Source of the DNA: Pegea sp. RAD2-039
Lineage: Eukaryota > Chordata > Thaliacea > Salpida > Salpidae
DNA length: 64,000 nucleotides
Assembly (NCBI GenBank): GCA_034620365.1
Contig: JAQGEQ010000170.1
Coordinates: 927,335-991,334, forward strand
Reading direction: 5' to 3'
Both the position numbers and the translations under genes were made by a program. Of this stretch, positions 39,311 to 51,500 are shown piece after piece. Position 1 is the first letter of the stretch. Each line of letters opens with the position of its first letter. The notes below the pieces were generated by a model. The model was given only the letters and a program-made list of their open reading frames with translations, did no database searches and was not told where the DNA came from.

Positions 39311-40220
39311 CCAAAGTATCTAAATTGAAGAAGCTGAGACGATGTTTATAACTATCGTATTTAATATTAAGTTTCTTGCATACCAACCTCGTATATATTG
39401 CTTGACCGGATTTAGTTTTTTGATATCACCAACTTGATATGGCATCCATGCATTGACATTTTTTTCAAGAATTAGACGTATGTACATTTTAAAGAGGTTG
39501 AAAAGTTAAATAAGTATGGATCCTTAGAAATAAAGGACTTTACAATATGGCAAACAAGATGATTGATTTTGCAAAGATCTTGTAATTCCAATTGTGCCAT
39601 TTAAATTCAGATGATAGAGTAAGGCCAAGGTTTGGGACCAAAGATATTCGTGGAATAATAAATTCACTGAAGGAATATCGGTTTAAGCAAATTGCAGCTG
39701 GTTTACGAGAGAAATTTGTAAGTTCAGACTTTGTGGGCTAGATTCTGAGCTACCAGTTCGTAGACTAGTTTTCTATAGTGTGTAGTGCAGCTAGAAGTTT
39801 TGAGGGGTTACAAGATAATAGCTTGACGTCACCTGCATACACAAACACTCTAACATCATCTACTGCTACTAGTCTTCTGATAAGGTCTTCAATGAAAAGT
39901 AAAAAGAGAAGGGGACCCAGAACAAAACCCTGAAGAGCCCCATTGATGGCTTGATTAAGAATAGAGAAAGATTTTTCAACACGAGTTTGGCGAATTCTAC
40001 CTGATAAGTAATTTTCAATCCACTTTAATATAAAGCTGTTGATTTTTCATTTTTGTAAAACAATACTGAGCTTGTTGCGTGAAACAAAATCAAATGCCTC
40101 AGCAAAATTGAGATAGATGGCAAGAAGTATTACTTTCATTAAGCTGTAAGTGTATCAAACAAAGTGAGATGTTGAGTTATATATAATCTCAGAGACATTT
40201 GTGAGAAAGTCGGAGTAGGA
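39311..40220 (-). mobile_element. Decayed Jockey/CR1-like reverse transcriptase fragment
   Basis: A different LINE lineage from the one next to it. On the minus strand, FAEAFDFVSRNKL, WIENYLSGRIRQTRV, LQGFVLGPLLFLLFIEDL and VFVYAGDVKL match RT blocks of the Jockey/CR1 superfamily, followed by LEKNVNAWMPY and a C-terminal region toward 39311. The catalytic YADD is changed to YAGD, and there are stops, so it cannot be active. Confidence 0.75.
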
Positions 40221-40895
40221 TAGAGAAGGAGTATTGCCATCATCGGTCATAGAAACGCTATTAAATTGATTGTTTAGCAGTTCATTAAAGTGTTTGAGAT
40301 CTCAACTTAAACTTGTGATTTATGAAACTAACAAATTTCCTGCTGGTTGAATATTAGACTACACTTTCTCTTCCTAAGTAGAAATTAAATTTAGCTTTAC
40401 ATTCTGGATAATTTGCAAATATGAGTACAATTTAAACATTCATGTATTCCTATGAAAAGTTAAACAGCATTAACTGAACTTTTAGATTTTAAATTTAAAT
40501 TAACTAAAGTTTGAACTTCATCAAAAATCTTGGGTATTTTATTTTTAGCTTGTTTGTATAAACAACAAATTTGCAATTATCGAAAATATTGCAAACATTT
40601 AATTTCAAACAAGAATTATATTTTGCAATGATATTTGGTTTGAAATAATTGACAAAATAAAAAGAGACATCCAATTTTTTGAGTTTTTATTTAATTTATT
40701 GAATGAAATAATATCAAAAATCGTGAAAACGTTTAAAAGTTTGCAATAATGCAGATTAATAACAGAACGTTCAAAGACTACGAATAAATTAGCATATTCA
40801 TAAGCACTTTCTTTGAAAATATTTGAAGAGCTTTCTCTCAAATATTCCTACATTGAAGTTTTAATGATGTTTGCAAACATCCACAATAATTCAAT

Positions 40896-41849
40896 TCATT
40901 TTGCAATTAATAAAGTAAAGTTAAATGAAGGAAATATTAATTTTGAGGATGCAGCACCCATATAATAGAAAGTTTTGTCAAGAATGGAACTTTTGCAAGA
41001 AATGCTAAGTTTGTTTTTCAAACTTTTCCAAACTGACTTTTTCTGAGGTTTAGGTTCAACAGCCATATTTAATGGTGAAACCCGATTCTTCCTCATAAAC
41101 AAATTACAAAAACTAGATGAGCTTCTTGCTTTAATCGGTGTAGTTTTGATGGTTTCTTTAAATGGCATATATTCAAAGCTTTGCTCAATACTTTTCTTTT
41201 TTATTTCATTGTTATTGCCATCACCTCCAGCATAAAACGAATCAATGCTTTTTATTTCATCTATGGATTTTAAACTATCACCATCTCCATCACAAGCACC
41301 ATGAGTATCACTATTTTCAGAGCTAGTTGATATAATGTCTTCAACTAACTCGGGAATACAAGGCGGTATGCTAAGATTTTGTAGTTGATTCTTAAACTCA
41401 GCTTTTGTTACAGCTAAATTTCTTTTTTTACTCAACTGAATCTTCTTTTTATTTTTCTTAGAATGTTTTTTAGATTTTTTAACTTTAGGTTCCTGTGTGG
41501 AAATCCACAAAGGTGGAAGCCCATTAATACGTTTGTAGGGCTTGTTACAACCAATTTTAAGGTTCTCTAGTGAATAACTTCTTCTTCGAAGCAAGTTAGT
41601 TTCTTTATGGCTTTTCATCACCAGCAAGGGTGGAGCAGAGTCTGGTCGAGAATTACCATCTCGATTCAGGTTTATTTTTTCAACATCGTCGATGTTAAAA
41701 TCTTCCTGAAGACAAATTTTTTCAAGGGCCAGAAACTCCCACAACTCGATTTTATCTTCGAGTAAACGATTAAAATGAGAGCTGACTCTATAATCATTCA
41801 AACTTGGCTTCACTGAAAGACTCATTTTAGAAATTCGTGAAATGCTCAT
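40896..41849 (-). CDS. Intronless 317-codon gene of unknown function, copy A
   Basis: A 317-residue, probably nuclear or cytosolic protein. It has no signal peptide; a hydrophobic end (FPSFNFTLLIAK) is too short and terminal for a normal membrane segment. Visible features: a conserved-looking N-terminus with WEFLALEKICLQEDF (about 36-50), an RRRSYSLENL segment (about 87-96), a GLPPLWIST motif (about 109-117), a strongly basic Lys tract (about 122-140) that could be a nuclear localisation signal, a Ser/Asp/Gly-rich acidic middle, and a basic C-terminal region with KKSVWKSLKNKLS. I do not know the family. It differs from copy B at about 18 of 317 residues, with no frameshift or stop in either, which argues that both are used. 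Confidence 0.75.
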   Translation of the reverse strand: MSISRISKMSLSVKPSLNDYRVSSHFNRLLEDKIELWEFLALEKICLQEDFNIDDVEKINLNRDGNSRPDSAPPLLVMKSHKETNLLRRRSYSLENLKIGCNKPYKRINGLPPLWISTQEPKVKKSKKHSKKNKKKIQLSKKRNLAVTKAEFKNQLQNLSIPPCIPELVEDIISTSSENSDTHGACDGDGDSLKSIDEIKSIDSFYAGGDGNNNEIKKKSIEQSFEYMPFKETIKTTPIKARSSSSFCNLFMRKNRVSPLNMAVEPKPQKKSVWKSLKNKLSISCKSSILDKTFYYMGAASSKLIFPSFNFTLLIAK

Positions 41850-42539
41850 ATGCGTGCCGAATACTAATGATAAAATGTGTTAAAACTTGGTGAAAGTATA
41901 AAGATAAAAGGTTTAATAGTGACGTCATAATTTAATTGGGTAACAACTGAGCTCGTTGTCAAAATAGTCAGAGGCATCAACAATCTCAGTGAGGTATCTT
42001 AAACGCTTGTTTCAACTTTTTAAATATTTTAGTAAAATGAAATCTCAGCTATTATACATGCCATAAAAAAGTTTATCAAATATAATTTTTGATTTCTACC
42101 ATTGAAGAGTGAAGTAAATATCCTTCAGTTAAACTTTAATCTTATAATCATCCTATAACAAACATATGCAGTCACATGTAACAAAGTAATCAGTATCTTC
42201 TAATTATTTATGAAATCTTAGTTTGAAGTTATAAAAATATAATTCATATATTATCAGTTTGTTGTTGAGTTAGAAATATTTTGTTAAACACTTTTTAGTG
42301 TATCAGTACAATAGTTCATTATAACTTATTGAAAAAATCAGAACACAACAAAAGTACAACTATAACACAGTTGGCAATTACATAAAGCATAAATCCCAAA
42401 AATTGATAAATTAATAAATCACTCGTCAACAAAACCATTATTTTTAAACTTGATATAAAAAGATGTCAGAGAATTGGCTGTAGTGATGGAGTCTCATATG
42501 TAACCAACATCTATGGCTTTGACTTTATATATTTTTTCT

Positions 42540-42745
42540 ATCTCAATTCAAAGATAGCATCATCAGTATCAATAGAAGCCGAGATCAACTGCTGCATCGG
42601 TAAAGCAACTGACACATTTGCACAGTTCACCTCCAGGATTTGGATACTCCAAAACTATCTATCAGAACCAAGGCTTCCATCTATAAAGCCTTCGTTTGTA
42701 GTCCACTAGTGTAAGCCATCAAAACTTTTTGTCCAAACATTTCTT
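42540..42745 (+). mobile_element. LINE RT fragment inside duplication unit A
   Basis: Encodes an INCCIGKATDTFAQF-like block of the same LINE family as 4500-6420, then stops. The same fragment at the same place in unit B (56310 onward) shows the insertion predates the duplication. It breaks off at about 42745 where similarity to unit B ends. Confidence 0.7.
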
Positions 42746-43599
42746 TACAATTCATTTTTTTAAAGTTTGATTTTTTTATTCTTTAAATATTTGAAAATAC
42801 GAGTTTGCCTATAATATTTACACTTTATTTAAACTATTTATTTTAGCATACTTTGTATAAATGTTTTTTATTAAGCTTTTTTGATTAATTTAAAATTTTA
42901 TTTTTATCTCCAAGTTTCTTAATTTTTTATTTCGAAAAAAAAACTTAATTTTGTTGTAAAATTTGAACAAGTTTTTTACAAATCATAAAATATTAATGGG
43001 AATTTTAAATTAACTTTTATTAATTATTATTATTAATTATTATTGAATAATAATATAGTTGGAAGAGATATCTTACCTTTATAAACAAATTATAAATTGT
43101 TAAACTGAGTTTGAAGCATCTAAATGCAAGCAAACATTTATTTAGTGCACATACTTACATCCAGAAGTTTTTTTTATGGTTTTTTAGATTGTTTTTCTTA
43201 TATATTGTTTTTTTTTCTTTTATATTTAAGTGCTTTTTGACGTTCATTAATGTTTCAAAAACAGAAAAATTTCATGATCTTATAAATACCAAAATACTTT
43301 AGTGGTAGTTTTGTTTAAAAAAAACTTATATGATTTATTTATTTTATTTATATTATTCTTTAGTGTAAATAGAAGTAATAATTGTTCAGTGTTATTAAAA
43401 TCGTTTAGTGATGATAATAAATAAATTTAAATTATCTGTAAGTTTTATTTGTAATTACAAATTGATGTATTCTCAACTTTTGTAGTCACTTGTTGCAAAT
43501 CAAATAAAAGTTCTATCAAAAAGTTTTGATTACTATTTTGATTTAATCAAAAACTCCATGCTAAGCTAGAATGTCAAAGAGTAATATATTTGAAGAATT
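42746..43599. other. AT-rich sequence, no gene seen
   Basis: Extremely AT-rich with TAATTATTAT-type simple sequence near 43020-43060. A 63-codon frame (43111-43302) is Phe-rich noise. Confidence 0.4.
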
Positions 43600-44010
43600 A
43601 GAAGCTCTCAAAAAGTCAAACAAAGCTTTTGGCTGTAGTTCACTAGTGCAAGCCATCAAAACTTGGACTCTGTCAAAGTCTAAAACCACAAAAGAGATTC
43701 CCGTCAACCAGAAAAGAATCAGGATAAAACGGTTTCAACCAAGTTTCAGTAATAAAAACAAATGTAAAATCTTGAAAATGCAAAACAGCTTTCAATTGAA
43801 AAATTCTATTAATAATCGACCGCGCGTTGAAGAGCATACCTAATGTGATAGAGGAATTGTCTTTTTGACGCTCGTGAGATTTGATGATGGGCTTCTGTGA
43901 ACCAATATCTTGGGCTGGAAGGATGGTATTCACAACTGTGTGCGAACAGGATGTGAAAAAAGAAGATGTGGGACCAGTGGTTACTTACCACTTCTCTTTT
44001 TTGAAAAAAA
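43600..44010 (-). mobile_element. LINE endonuclease fragment (Jockey-like)
   Basis: On the minus strand the frame 43673-43933 contains MLFNARSI, FVFITETWL and YPDSFLVDG, the opening blocks of an APE-type endonuclease of Jockey/CR1-type elements. Only the first third of the domain remains. A short plus-strand piece at about 43634-43680 repeats sequence found at 42705 and 56458. Confidence 0.7.
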
Positions 44011-45594
44011 ACCTTGACAATTCTCAAGGCCCATGGTGGACCTCTAACTTTGTATTTTAAATCAGTTGGTTGTTTCTTTTGATTTCGATTATAAGTTTCC
44101 TTAGAAAAACATTTTTGTAAATAAACTGATTTAACTTGCTGCGAGGAACCTGAACTTATATAACAAGTAGAAATGAATTATGCAAAGAAACTTTGACAAA
44201 TATTTAGATATATTTATTATCAGTTAAATACAAGTATGCAAGTTGAATTTCTTTGTAGCTTTTTATAATTCAAAATATTTTATTCTTAAAGTTTTTTGAG
44301 TGTGTCAAATTTCAAAAGCTCTCTTTTCGAAAAAACAAAACAAAATTTCATTCTTACAACTACAAATTAACTTAACATGTTTTAGCAGTAAGTAATATCT
44401 ATTAAAAAGCAAACAATTTCAAGTACTAGGGTAAAAGAAAATTGTATAAGCTTGATTATATTACAGTTAATAATTCGCCTTGCAAAAAACGATAAATTAA
44501 CTACATTTAAAAACAAGAATTAATTTCATCTAGCTTTCATTGATTGAGTTTAATTCTCAAATATCGATTTTAACAGTTTTCAGATAAGTTTAAACTTTAA
44601 ATATCTTTCTTATGTTTTAAGCTGATGGCTGAAGTGATGTTTTCAAAGAATAAAAATCATATTCTAATTTTGTCAAATTATTTTATTTATTAATTTATAT
44701 AATTTGCTATTTGCTCACATCTACACTAGAATAGTCTTCCAAAGCTAAAGTTGAACCAACTATGACACTAATGACGTCATAATGCAGTTTTTAGTTGATG
44801 GGTGAATATAACAATTATTATCAAATATTTTTCACTTGATTTAATGAACTAACTGCGTTCTTTGTATAAAGCCGAAATTCAAGTTATCATGGAAAAAACT
44901 ATTGAAGTAATTTGATTTTTGTAATCTATTATCAGTTTTAATCTTTATAATGCTTAGTGTAGTATTGATTAAAACTTTATATAAGTATTTTAAACAAAAG
45001 AAGAGTTTAAACATTTAGTTGCTTAGACTTACGTAATAAAAACCAGTTTTTGGTGCGCTGGCGTCAGTTCTGCTTCAGACTTTTCGGTGGCAGAAAAGTT
45101 GTTTTAAGTCAAATAGAATCATTTCTTACAAAAATTTGATTTAATTGTTGATTATCTGCATATTTAATGAAACTATTAATGTCTTCTAAATAAGTTTTAT
45201 GCTACATTTGAAATCAGAGCATAACTTTTTTTAGCTTAAAATTAATAGTAAAAAGTAGTAATAAAATATAATAATTGCTAAATCTTTTAATGGTTATTAG
45301 ATTAGTGAGTTTATACATATAAACATTTTAATTAAACATTTGGGACTTTATGAGGTCTAGAAAGTTTGAGTTTGTTGGTAGCTATTAAGCATTTCTTACT
45401 TTTTACAAACTAAAAAATGGTTATAAATAAAATGAGTTTTTGCCGAATAATGTATTTAGTGCTTTTAAATGAACAATTTTTGTGCTTGAAAGTCAGCAGT
45501 GATAAGAACTTATTTAATTTTTAAGGTATCCTAAAAAACATTAATAAAATAAGTAATTATCTTATATTAATTGAATAATTGCAATTTTTTTAAG
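44011..45594. other. Sequence upstream of the mini-exon gene; first exon not found
   Basis: The gene that follows lacks an identifiable start, so its promoter and first exon(s) probably lie here. I found no ATG-initiated block that joins the first mini-exon in phase 0 with a good donor. Candidates near 44633 and 45349 fail on phase or donor. Confidence 0.4.
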
Positions 45595-48500
45595 GTCTCA
45601 AATACTAATTCTGTTGAAGTTGTTGAAAGTATTTTCAACTCTAAAGGAGAAACAGGACTCCCTGATCTTTCTAAGGTGAGGAAAGTTTCAAACTGTTTTG
45701 AACTTGTTCTTTAAGTGTCGATTTAACTTCTTTAATTTTTGATTATTCCAACTACATGTTCAAAATAAATATAGATTTTAAAACTTACAAATTTGATCTC
45801 AAGTTAAAAAAAACTCTTTTTACCTGTTTAAAATCATTTTTTTAATTCCTCATATATAATAAATAATAAATTGTATTTAGCAGCAGTTTAATAAATATTT
45901 ATCATGCGCTAATTTGACAATTAAATTTTACAGCGGTCTGTATCTAACAACGATGACGTCACTGCTTCTCTTCAAGAAGTAAGTTGTATTTTAAAACACT
46001 GAAGATAAACTTGAAGTTTCTTTTATTATTCAAGGGAGTTGTTATTGGTAAAACTAGTGATTATGAAGAAGTAGCTTTCAATTGCATAGGAGCTTCTGAT
46101 TTTTCTGAGGTGATTAAATTCTGAAAAACTTCTATTTTGTTGTCAATTGATTTTTACGATACAAAAGTAAAATTAAATAAAAATAAATTGAATGCTTTTG
46201 ACAAATTTTTTTAACAATTATTCTAAAGTTATCGATATTGTCAAATATTGTAAAATGTTGTTTAACTTTTTTTACTTATTTTCAAGGAACCAATTTCAAA
46301 AGTAAACGAGAAAAAAAGTTGTTCATCTACAAGCACTTCAGATATACTCCAAGTATGTAGAAATTAAAACATTTGATTTGAGCTATTAGGTGTTTTTTAT
46401 AATTGTTTTAAAAGTTTTAGCCACTAAAATAATTATTAATCTTCTTACTAATTTATTACCTTAGATGTAAATTTAAAAACAAACTTTTACAGCGATCTGA
46501 TTCTAGTGTTGATGACGTCATTGAGTCTTTTGGGGATGTAAGTTGGTTTTAAACATCGAAAGAAAGAAATCTCTAAAACTTAATTTTATCTATTTCTTTT
46601 CAAGGGAGGTGTTATTGGTAAAACTGGGAGTGATAAAAGATCGGTTTTGAACTTTTCAGAAGATACTAAAGCTTCTGATTGTTGTGAGGTATTCAAGTTT
46701 GTAATTCTCTATTTTTATTCTTCATTATTTTATGTGATTTGTTAAATAAACAACTAACTTTGAAGATGATGATAATAAAAATTAATATTTAACATCTAAA
46801 ATAAGTATTCAGAAAAGTTATCGATTATATTAGAATAGTAAATAAAAATATTCTTATTTATTTTCAAGAAAACCGGTTTTGTTTCAAACGGAGCCGATAC
46901 TAAGAATTCTGCATCTGAAAATACTCCTGAAATTTCTGAGGTAAAAAGAAACTGAAATAAGTATTCATAGTTTCAAATTGCTTTTTGTAATTATTTCCAA
47001 AGTTTTTTATCAATATTATGACAGCCACAACTCTCAAGTGAAAATTTTTAAAGAAGTCTCATAACAAACTTGATCAAAAAGATCTTTACAAATCAAAACT
47101 TATTTAAATCTTAATTATCTAATACAAAAAAGGAGATACAAAAATAACAAAAATATAATTAAGAAATTAACTTTAGAATTAATTCATCAATGTTGTAAAC
47201 AATTTTATCAATTTGTCTTTTTAAATTTTTTCTGGTATTTCAAATTAGAAATATTTGCTTGCAAATTTACTTTAAAACTGAATTAACGATCTAACTTATC
47301 TAACTTTTAAACTCTTTAATGCTTGTAGATTGTTCCTTTTGGTTTTGATTCTGATGTATCTAATAAAGATGCCCCAACAATTGAAGATGCCCCAACAATT
47401 GAAGACGTGAGTGTTTCATCTTTTCCTTAAAAGTTTAATAAAATTATTTTGTTTTACTTATGCAAATATGATTTTAAGTTTTAATGTTTTTGCAAACCAA
47501 TGTTTATTATTAAAATAATCTTAAACTATTTTTACAACGAGTTTATTATTAATTTAAAATATCTTCAGTATCTAAAAACTGATATTTGGAAAGATCTTTC
47601 TGCCGAGAAGAAATTACATGGGGAAAAATTGAATGTAAGATCTCTAACTTATCTGTGCATTTATTTCTTATACTAATTTTTTAACATTAAATAAAGTGTC
47701 TGAAACCAACTTTTTGAAGAAAATGAATTTAAGATAAATAAACCAACTTAAAATTAACCAGTTATTAAATTTCAGAAACCAACTACAAAAACTTCAGAAG
47801 AACTTTTGGATGAAGAAACAGCAAAAATGGTGGAGGTACTCCATCATACAGTTCATATTTAGCTACACAAATTATTTATATCTCATATTTATCAGTTTAA
47901 AACAAATTAACTTGAAGCTAATCACTATTTTGTTAATGTATTTAACTATTGATTTTTAAAACTAGGAGCTTTTGAGTGATGATATCTTTGACTCTGAGCA
48001 AAGTACAATGATAGAAAAAGAAAAAGAGAAGAAGGAAAAGATGAAGGAGCAGTGTTTGCTTGAATATGAAGCCAAACACAGAAGAGTAACTTTTTTTCAA
48101 ATAAATTATTGTTGTATAAAGACTCTTTAGTTTGTTTTAAAAGTTTTGTAAAAATTTGGTGATTTAAACTTCCTTTTATTTTTTTAATGTATATTTTTCT
48201 AATTTGTCTCAACTTTTAGGTGGTTTTTACTGATCCAATAGTGATTGGGAGGACGGAGCCTATCCTGGTTATGAAATCACTATTGAAGAAGAAGGGTCCA
48301 GCCAAAGTAAGACATTAAATTGTTGAATAATAAACTTAATAAGAACTAATTTTCAAAAACTTTTTTCAGATATCACAAGTTGCATCTTATAGTGATGAAG
48401 AGTTTGAGCTGATATCAGATGTAAGTTGATTTAGAAACTGTTAGTTATCACCATTTATAATTTTTATATTATTTAATTTAGTTGTTGAATGATTTTTTGA

Positions 48501-51500
48501 ATAAATTATCAAAATTGTTTTAACATCATTTAAAAAACTCAGAATCACATTTAAATCATATTAATTTTAAAACAGGATAATTTGGATGATGAAGAGCTTT
48601 TTGAAAAAATTAATTTGTTATTAAAGAAAAAGTCTGAACATAAAGTCAGTATTTAAAATTTATAAATGAAACTTTTAGCAAATGAAATATTAGTAAATTT
48701 TTTATTTTTCTTATTATTCAAGTTCTGACGGAAGTTATTTATTATAGCAAGAAGTTAATTTGTATTTCTAAAACATTTCTTATTTTTACAAACTAAATAC
48801 TTAAAATAATAAAATAACTTTTTGCCGAATAAAATATTTAAAACTTTTAAAATCAAAAGATTTGTGCTTGAACGACTGTAGTGATAAGAATTAATTGATT
48901 TTTAAAGTACCTTAAAAATTATTTATAAAACAAGTAATTATCTTATATAAATTGACTAAATTTTAAATTGTTTTTAAGGTTTCAAAAACTGATTCTGTTG
49001 AAGTTGTTGAAAAAAGCATTTTCAGCTCTAAAGGAGAAATAGGACTCCCTGATCTTTCTAAGGTGAAGAAAAATTTAAAATTCCTTAGAAATTAGTTTTT
49101 ACTTGTTGATTTAATTTCTTTAACTTTTTAAAACTTTAGAAACAATTTTATATAAACAAAAAATTTTATCAAATTTAGCTTAATTATATTTTTGTTTATT
49201 TTCAAGGAACCAATTTCAAAAGTAAACGAGAAAGAAAGTTCTTCATCTACAAGTGCTTCAGATATACTCCAAGTATGCAGAAATTAAATTATTTGGTTTG
49301 AGTTTTCAATTACTTTTTAGAATTATTTTAAAAGCCAAATATCCCAAATACTAATATTGAAGAAATCTAACAAAAAACTCACTTACACATCTTTCTATAA
49401 ATTAAAACTTCAAACAAATGTTTTATTTATTAAAATATTACTTATTGATTGTTACTGATGATAAGCTATCTACTAATTGACCTAAAATAATCATATTTCA
49501 CTAAAATTTCTATAAAAAGTTCAAATTAATAATAATCGGTATCAAACTTTTTAGGAATTCATTAATCAACCATCTAATGATGTAATCAATAACAACACTT
49601 TGACTTGTAGCAAGGTAGGTTTTCTTAGTTAGTAGATTGAATAAAGAGAATGCTTCTGCTCAAAGTACTTTAGAAAAACCAAATATCACTTTTTAATTTT
49701 TAATAAGGAGCCTGAAACTACTGTAACTGCAACTGATGGAAAGCTTGAATTGAACCCAAATGTTAGAAGTCCTGACTTATCCAACGTTGTAAGAGTTTTA
49801 GATATTTTTGTTAACTCTATGATATGATAGAATCAGAAAATAAAATATTTAGTTTTGAAATTAACTTAACAATCTAACTTATTTCTAGCTTAAAATAAAT
49901 ATTCTTTAAAATCTAATTAAAAAGCAATTTAAAAGTTTGTTGAGGTAGAATTTTAGGTTAGAATTGATTACCTTAGATGTAAATTTAAAACCAAAATTTT
50001 ACAGCGATCTGATTCTAGTGTTGATGACGTCATTGAGTCTTTTGGGGATGTAAGTTGGTTTTAAACATCGAAAGAAAGAAATTTCTAAAACTTAATTTTA
50101 TCTATTTCTTTTCAAGGGAGGTGTTATTGGTAAAACTGGGAGTGATAAAAGATCGGTTTTGAACTTTTCAGAAGATACTAAAGCTTCTGATTGTTGTGAG
50201 GTATTCAAGTTTGTAATTCTCTATTTTTATTATTCAATCTTTTATGTGATTTGTTAAATAAACAACTAACTTTGAAGATGATGATATTAAACATTAATAT
50301 TTAACATCTAAAATCAGTATTCAGAAAAGTTATCGATTATATTAGAATATTAAATAAAAATATTCTTATTTATTTTCAAGAAAACCGGTTTTGTTTCAAA
50401 CGGAGCCGATACTAAGAGTTCTGCATCTGAAAATACTCCTGATATTTCTGAGGTAAAAACAAATTGAAATAAATGTTCATAGTTTCAAATTGCTTTTTGT
50501 AATTCTTTTACAAGTTTTCTATCAATATTATGACAGCCATAAATCTTAATCTTATAAATCTTAAGTGAACATTTTTAAAGAAGTTTATTAACAAACTTGA
50601 TCAAAAAGATCATTTGCAACTCTGAATAATTTTCTTTTCTTTTAATGCATAATTTTTATTTATTTATTTATAATTATTTAAGAAATATATAAATAAAACG
50701 TATAGTAAGTGAAATATTAGTGTAAACATCTATTTTATTGCTCAAGTTCTAACAGAAGTTATTTATTACAGCAAGAAGTTGATTTGACACCAAACATTTA
50801 CAGAAAAAAACTGTCTTCACTTCCCATATCGAAGGTGAAAATAAATATTGTTTACTTTGTGATAAACCTTCAATCATAAGACTTGTCAAGATTAATTTAA
50901 TTGCAACCTACCAAAAAATAATCATTGAATTCTATCTACTATTGACTTACAAAACTGAAACAAATCTTGTAACATATATAAATTTTATCAAATTTTTATC
51001 TCATTGTTACTGCATTGTAATAATTTGCTATTTATGTTCCATATATTGGTATTTCTAGATAGACTTTAATCAATCATTTTTTTACACAACAATAGGTACC
51101 AAAAGTTCAAAATTGCTTTCTGGAAAATCCAAAGTTGAAAGCAAACAAACTAGAAGGAAAAATCACAGATGAAAATGAGAATGTGAGATTTAGAATTCTT
51201 ATGTTAAGTTTTGAAACAATATTAATCAAAAGTTGTTTTCCAAATTTGTTGTGTTAATTGATTAATAAAATCATTAAAACATGTTTTTACTCTCTAATAA
51301 AATATAAGGTGATCTTACAAAGTTTAATTTTGTATACTAATTTTTTATCGAATTATGTTTTGCTTAAAATTTTGGATTCTAAAAATTAAATGTCTATTTC
51401 AACAGATTATTGAAGACACAATAATACAACATCCAAATATGATTATATCTGAGAATTACAACAAATTGGTAGATTTTCTTTTGCATGCTTTAAAAATAAA

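Larger units (their letters stand above)
40390..42745. repeat. Segmental duplication, unit A (partner 54165-56505)
   Basis: About 2.35 kb repeated in direct orientation 13.8 kb away. The unit comprises a 3' flank, a 317-codon gene, its 5' flank with a TGACGTCA site, and a LINE fragment at the far end. Similarity is highest in the coding frame and its 5' flank and falls in the 3' flank (about 40390-40890), where small indels accumulate. Confidence 0.85.

Noticed and set aside
43571-43843. 90-codon plus-strand frame
   Set aside because: Mostly antisense to the LINE endonuclease fragment, fused to another repeat piece.
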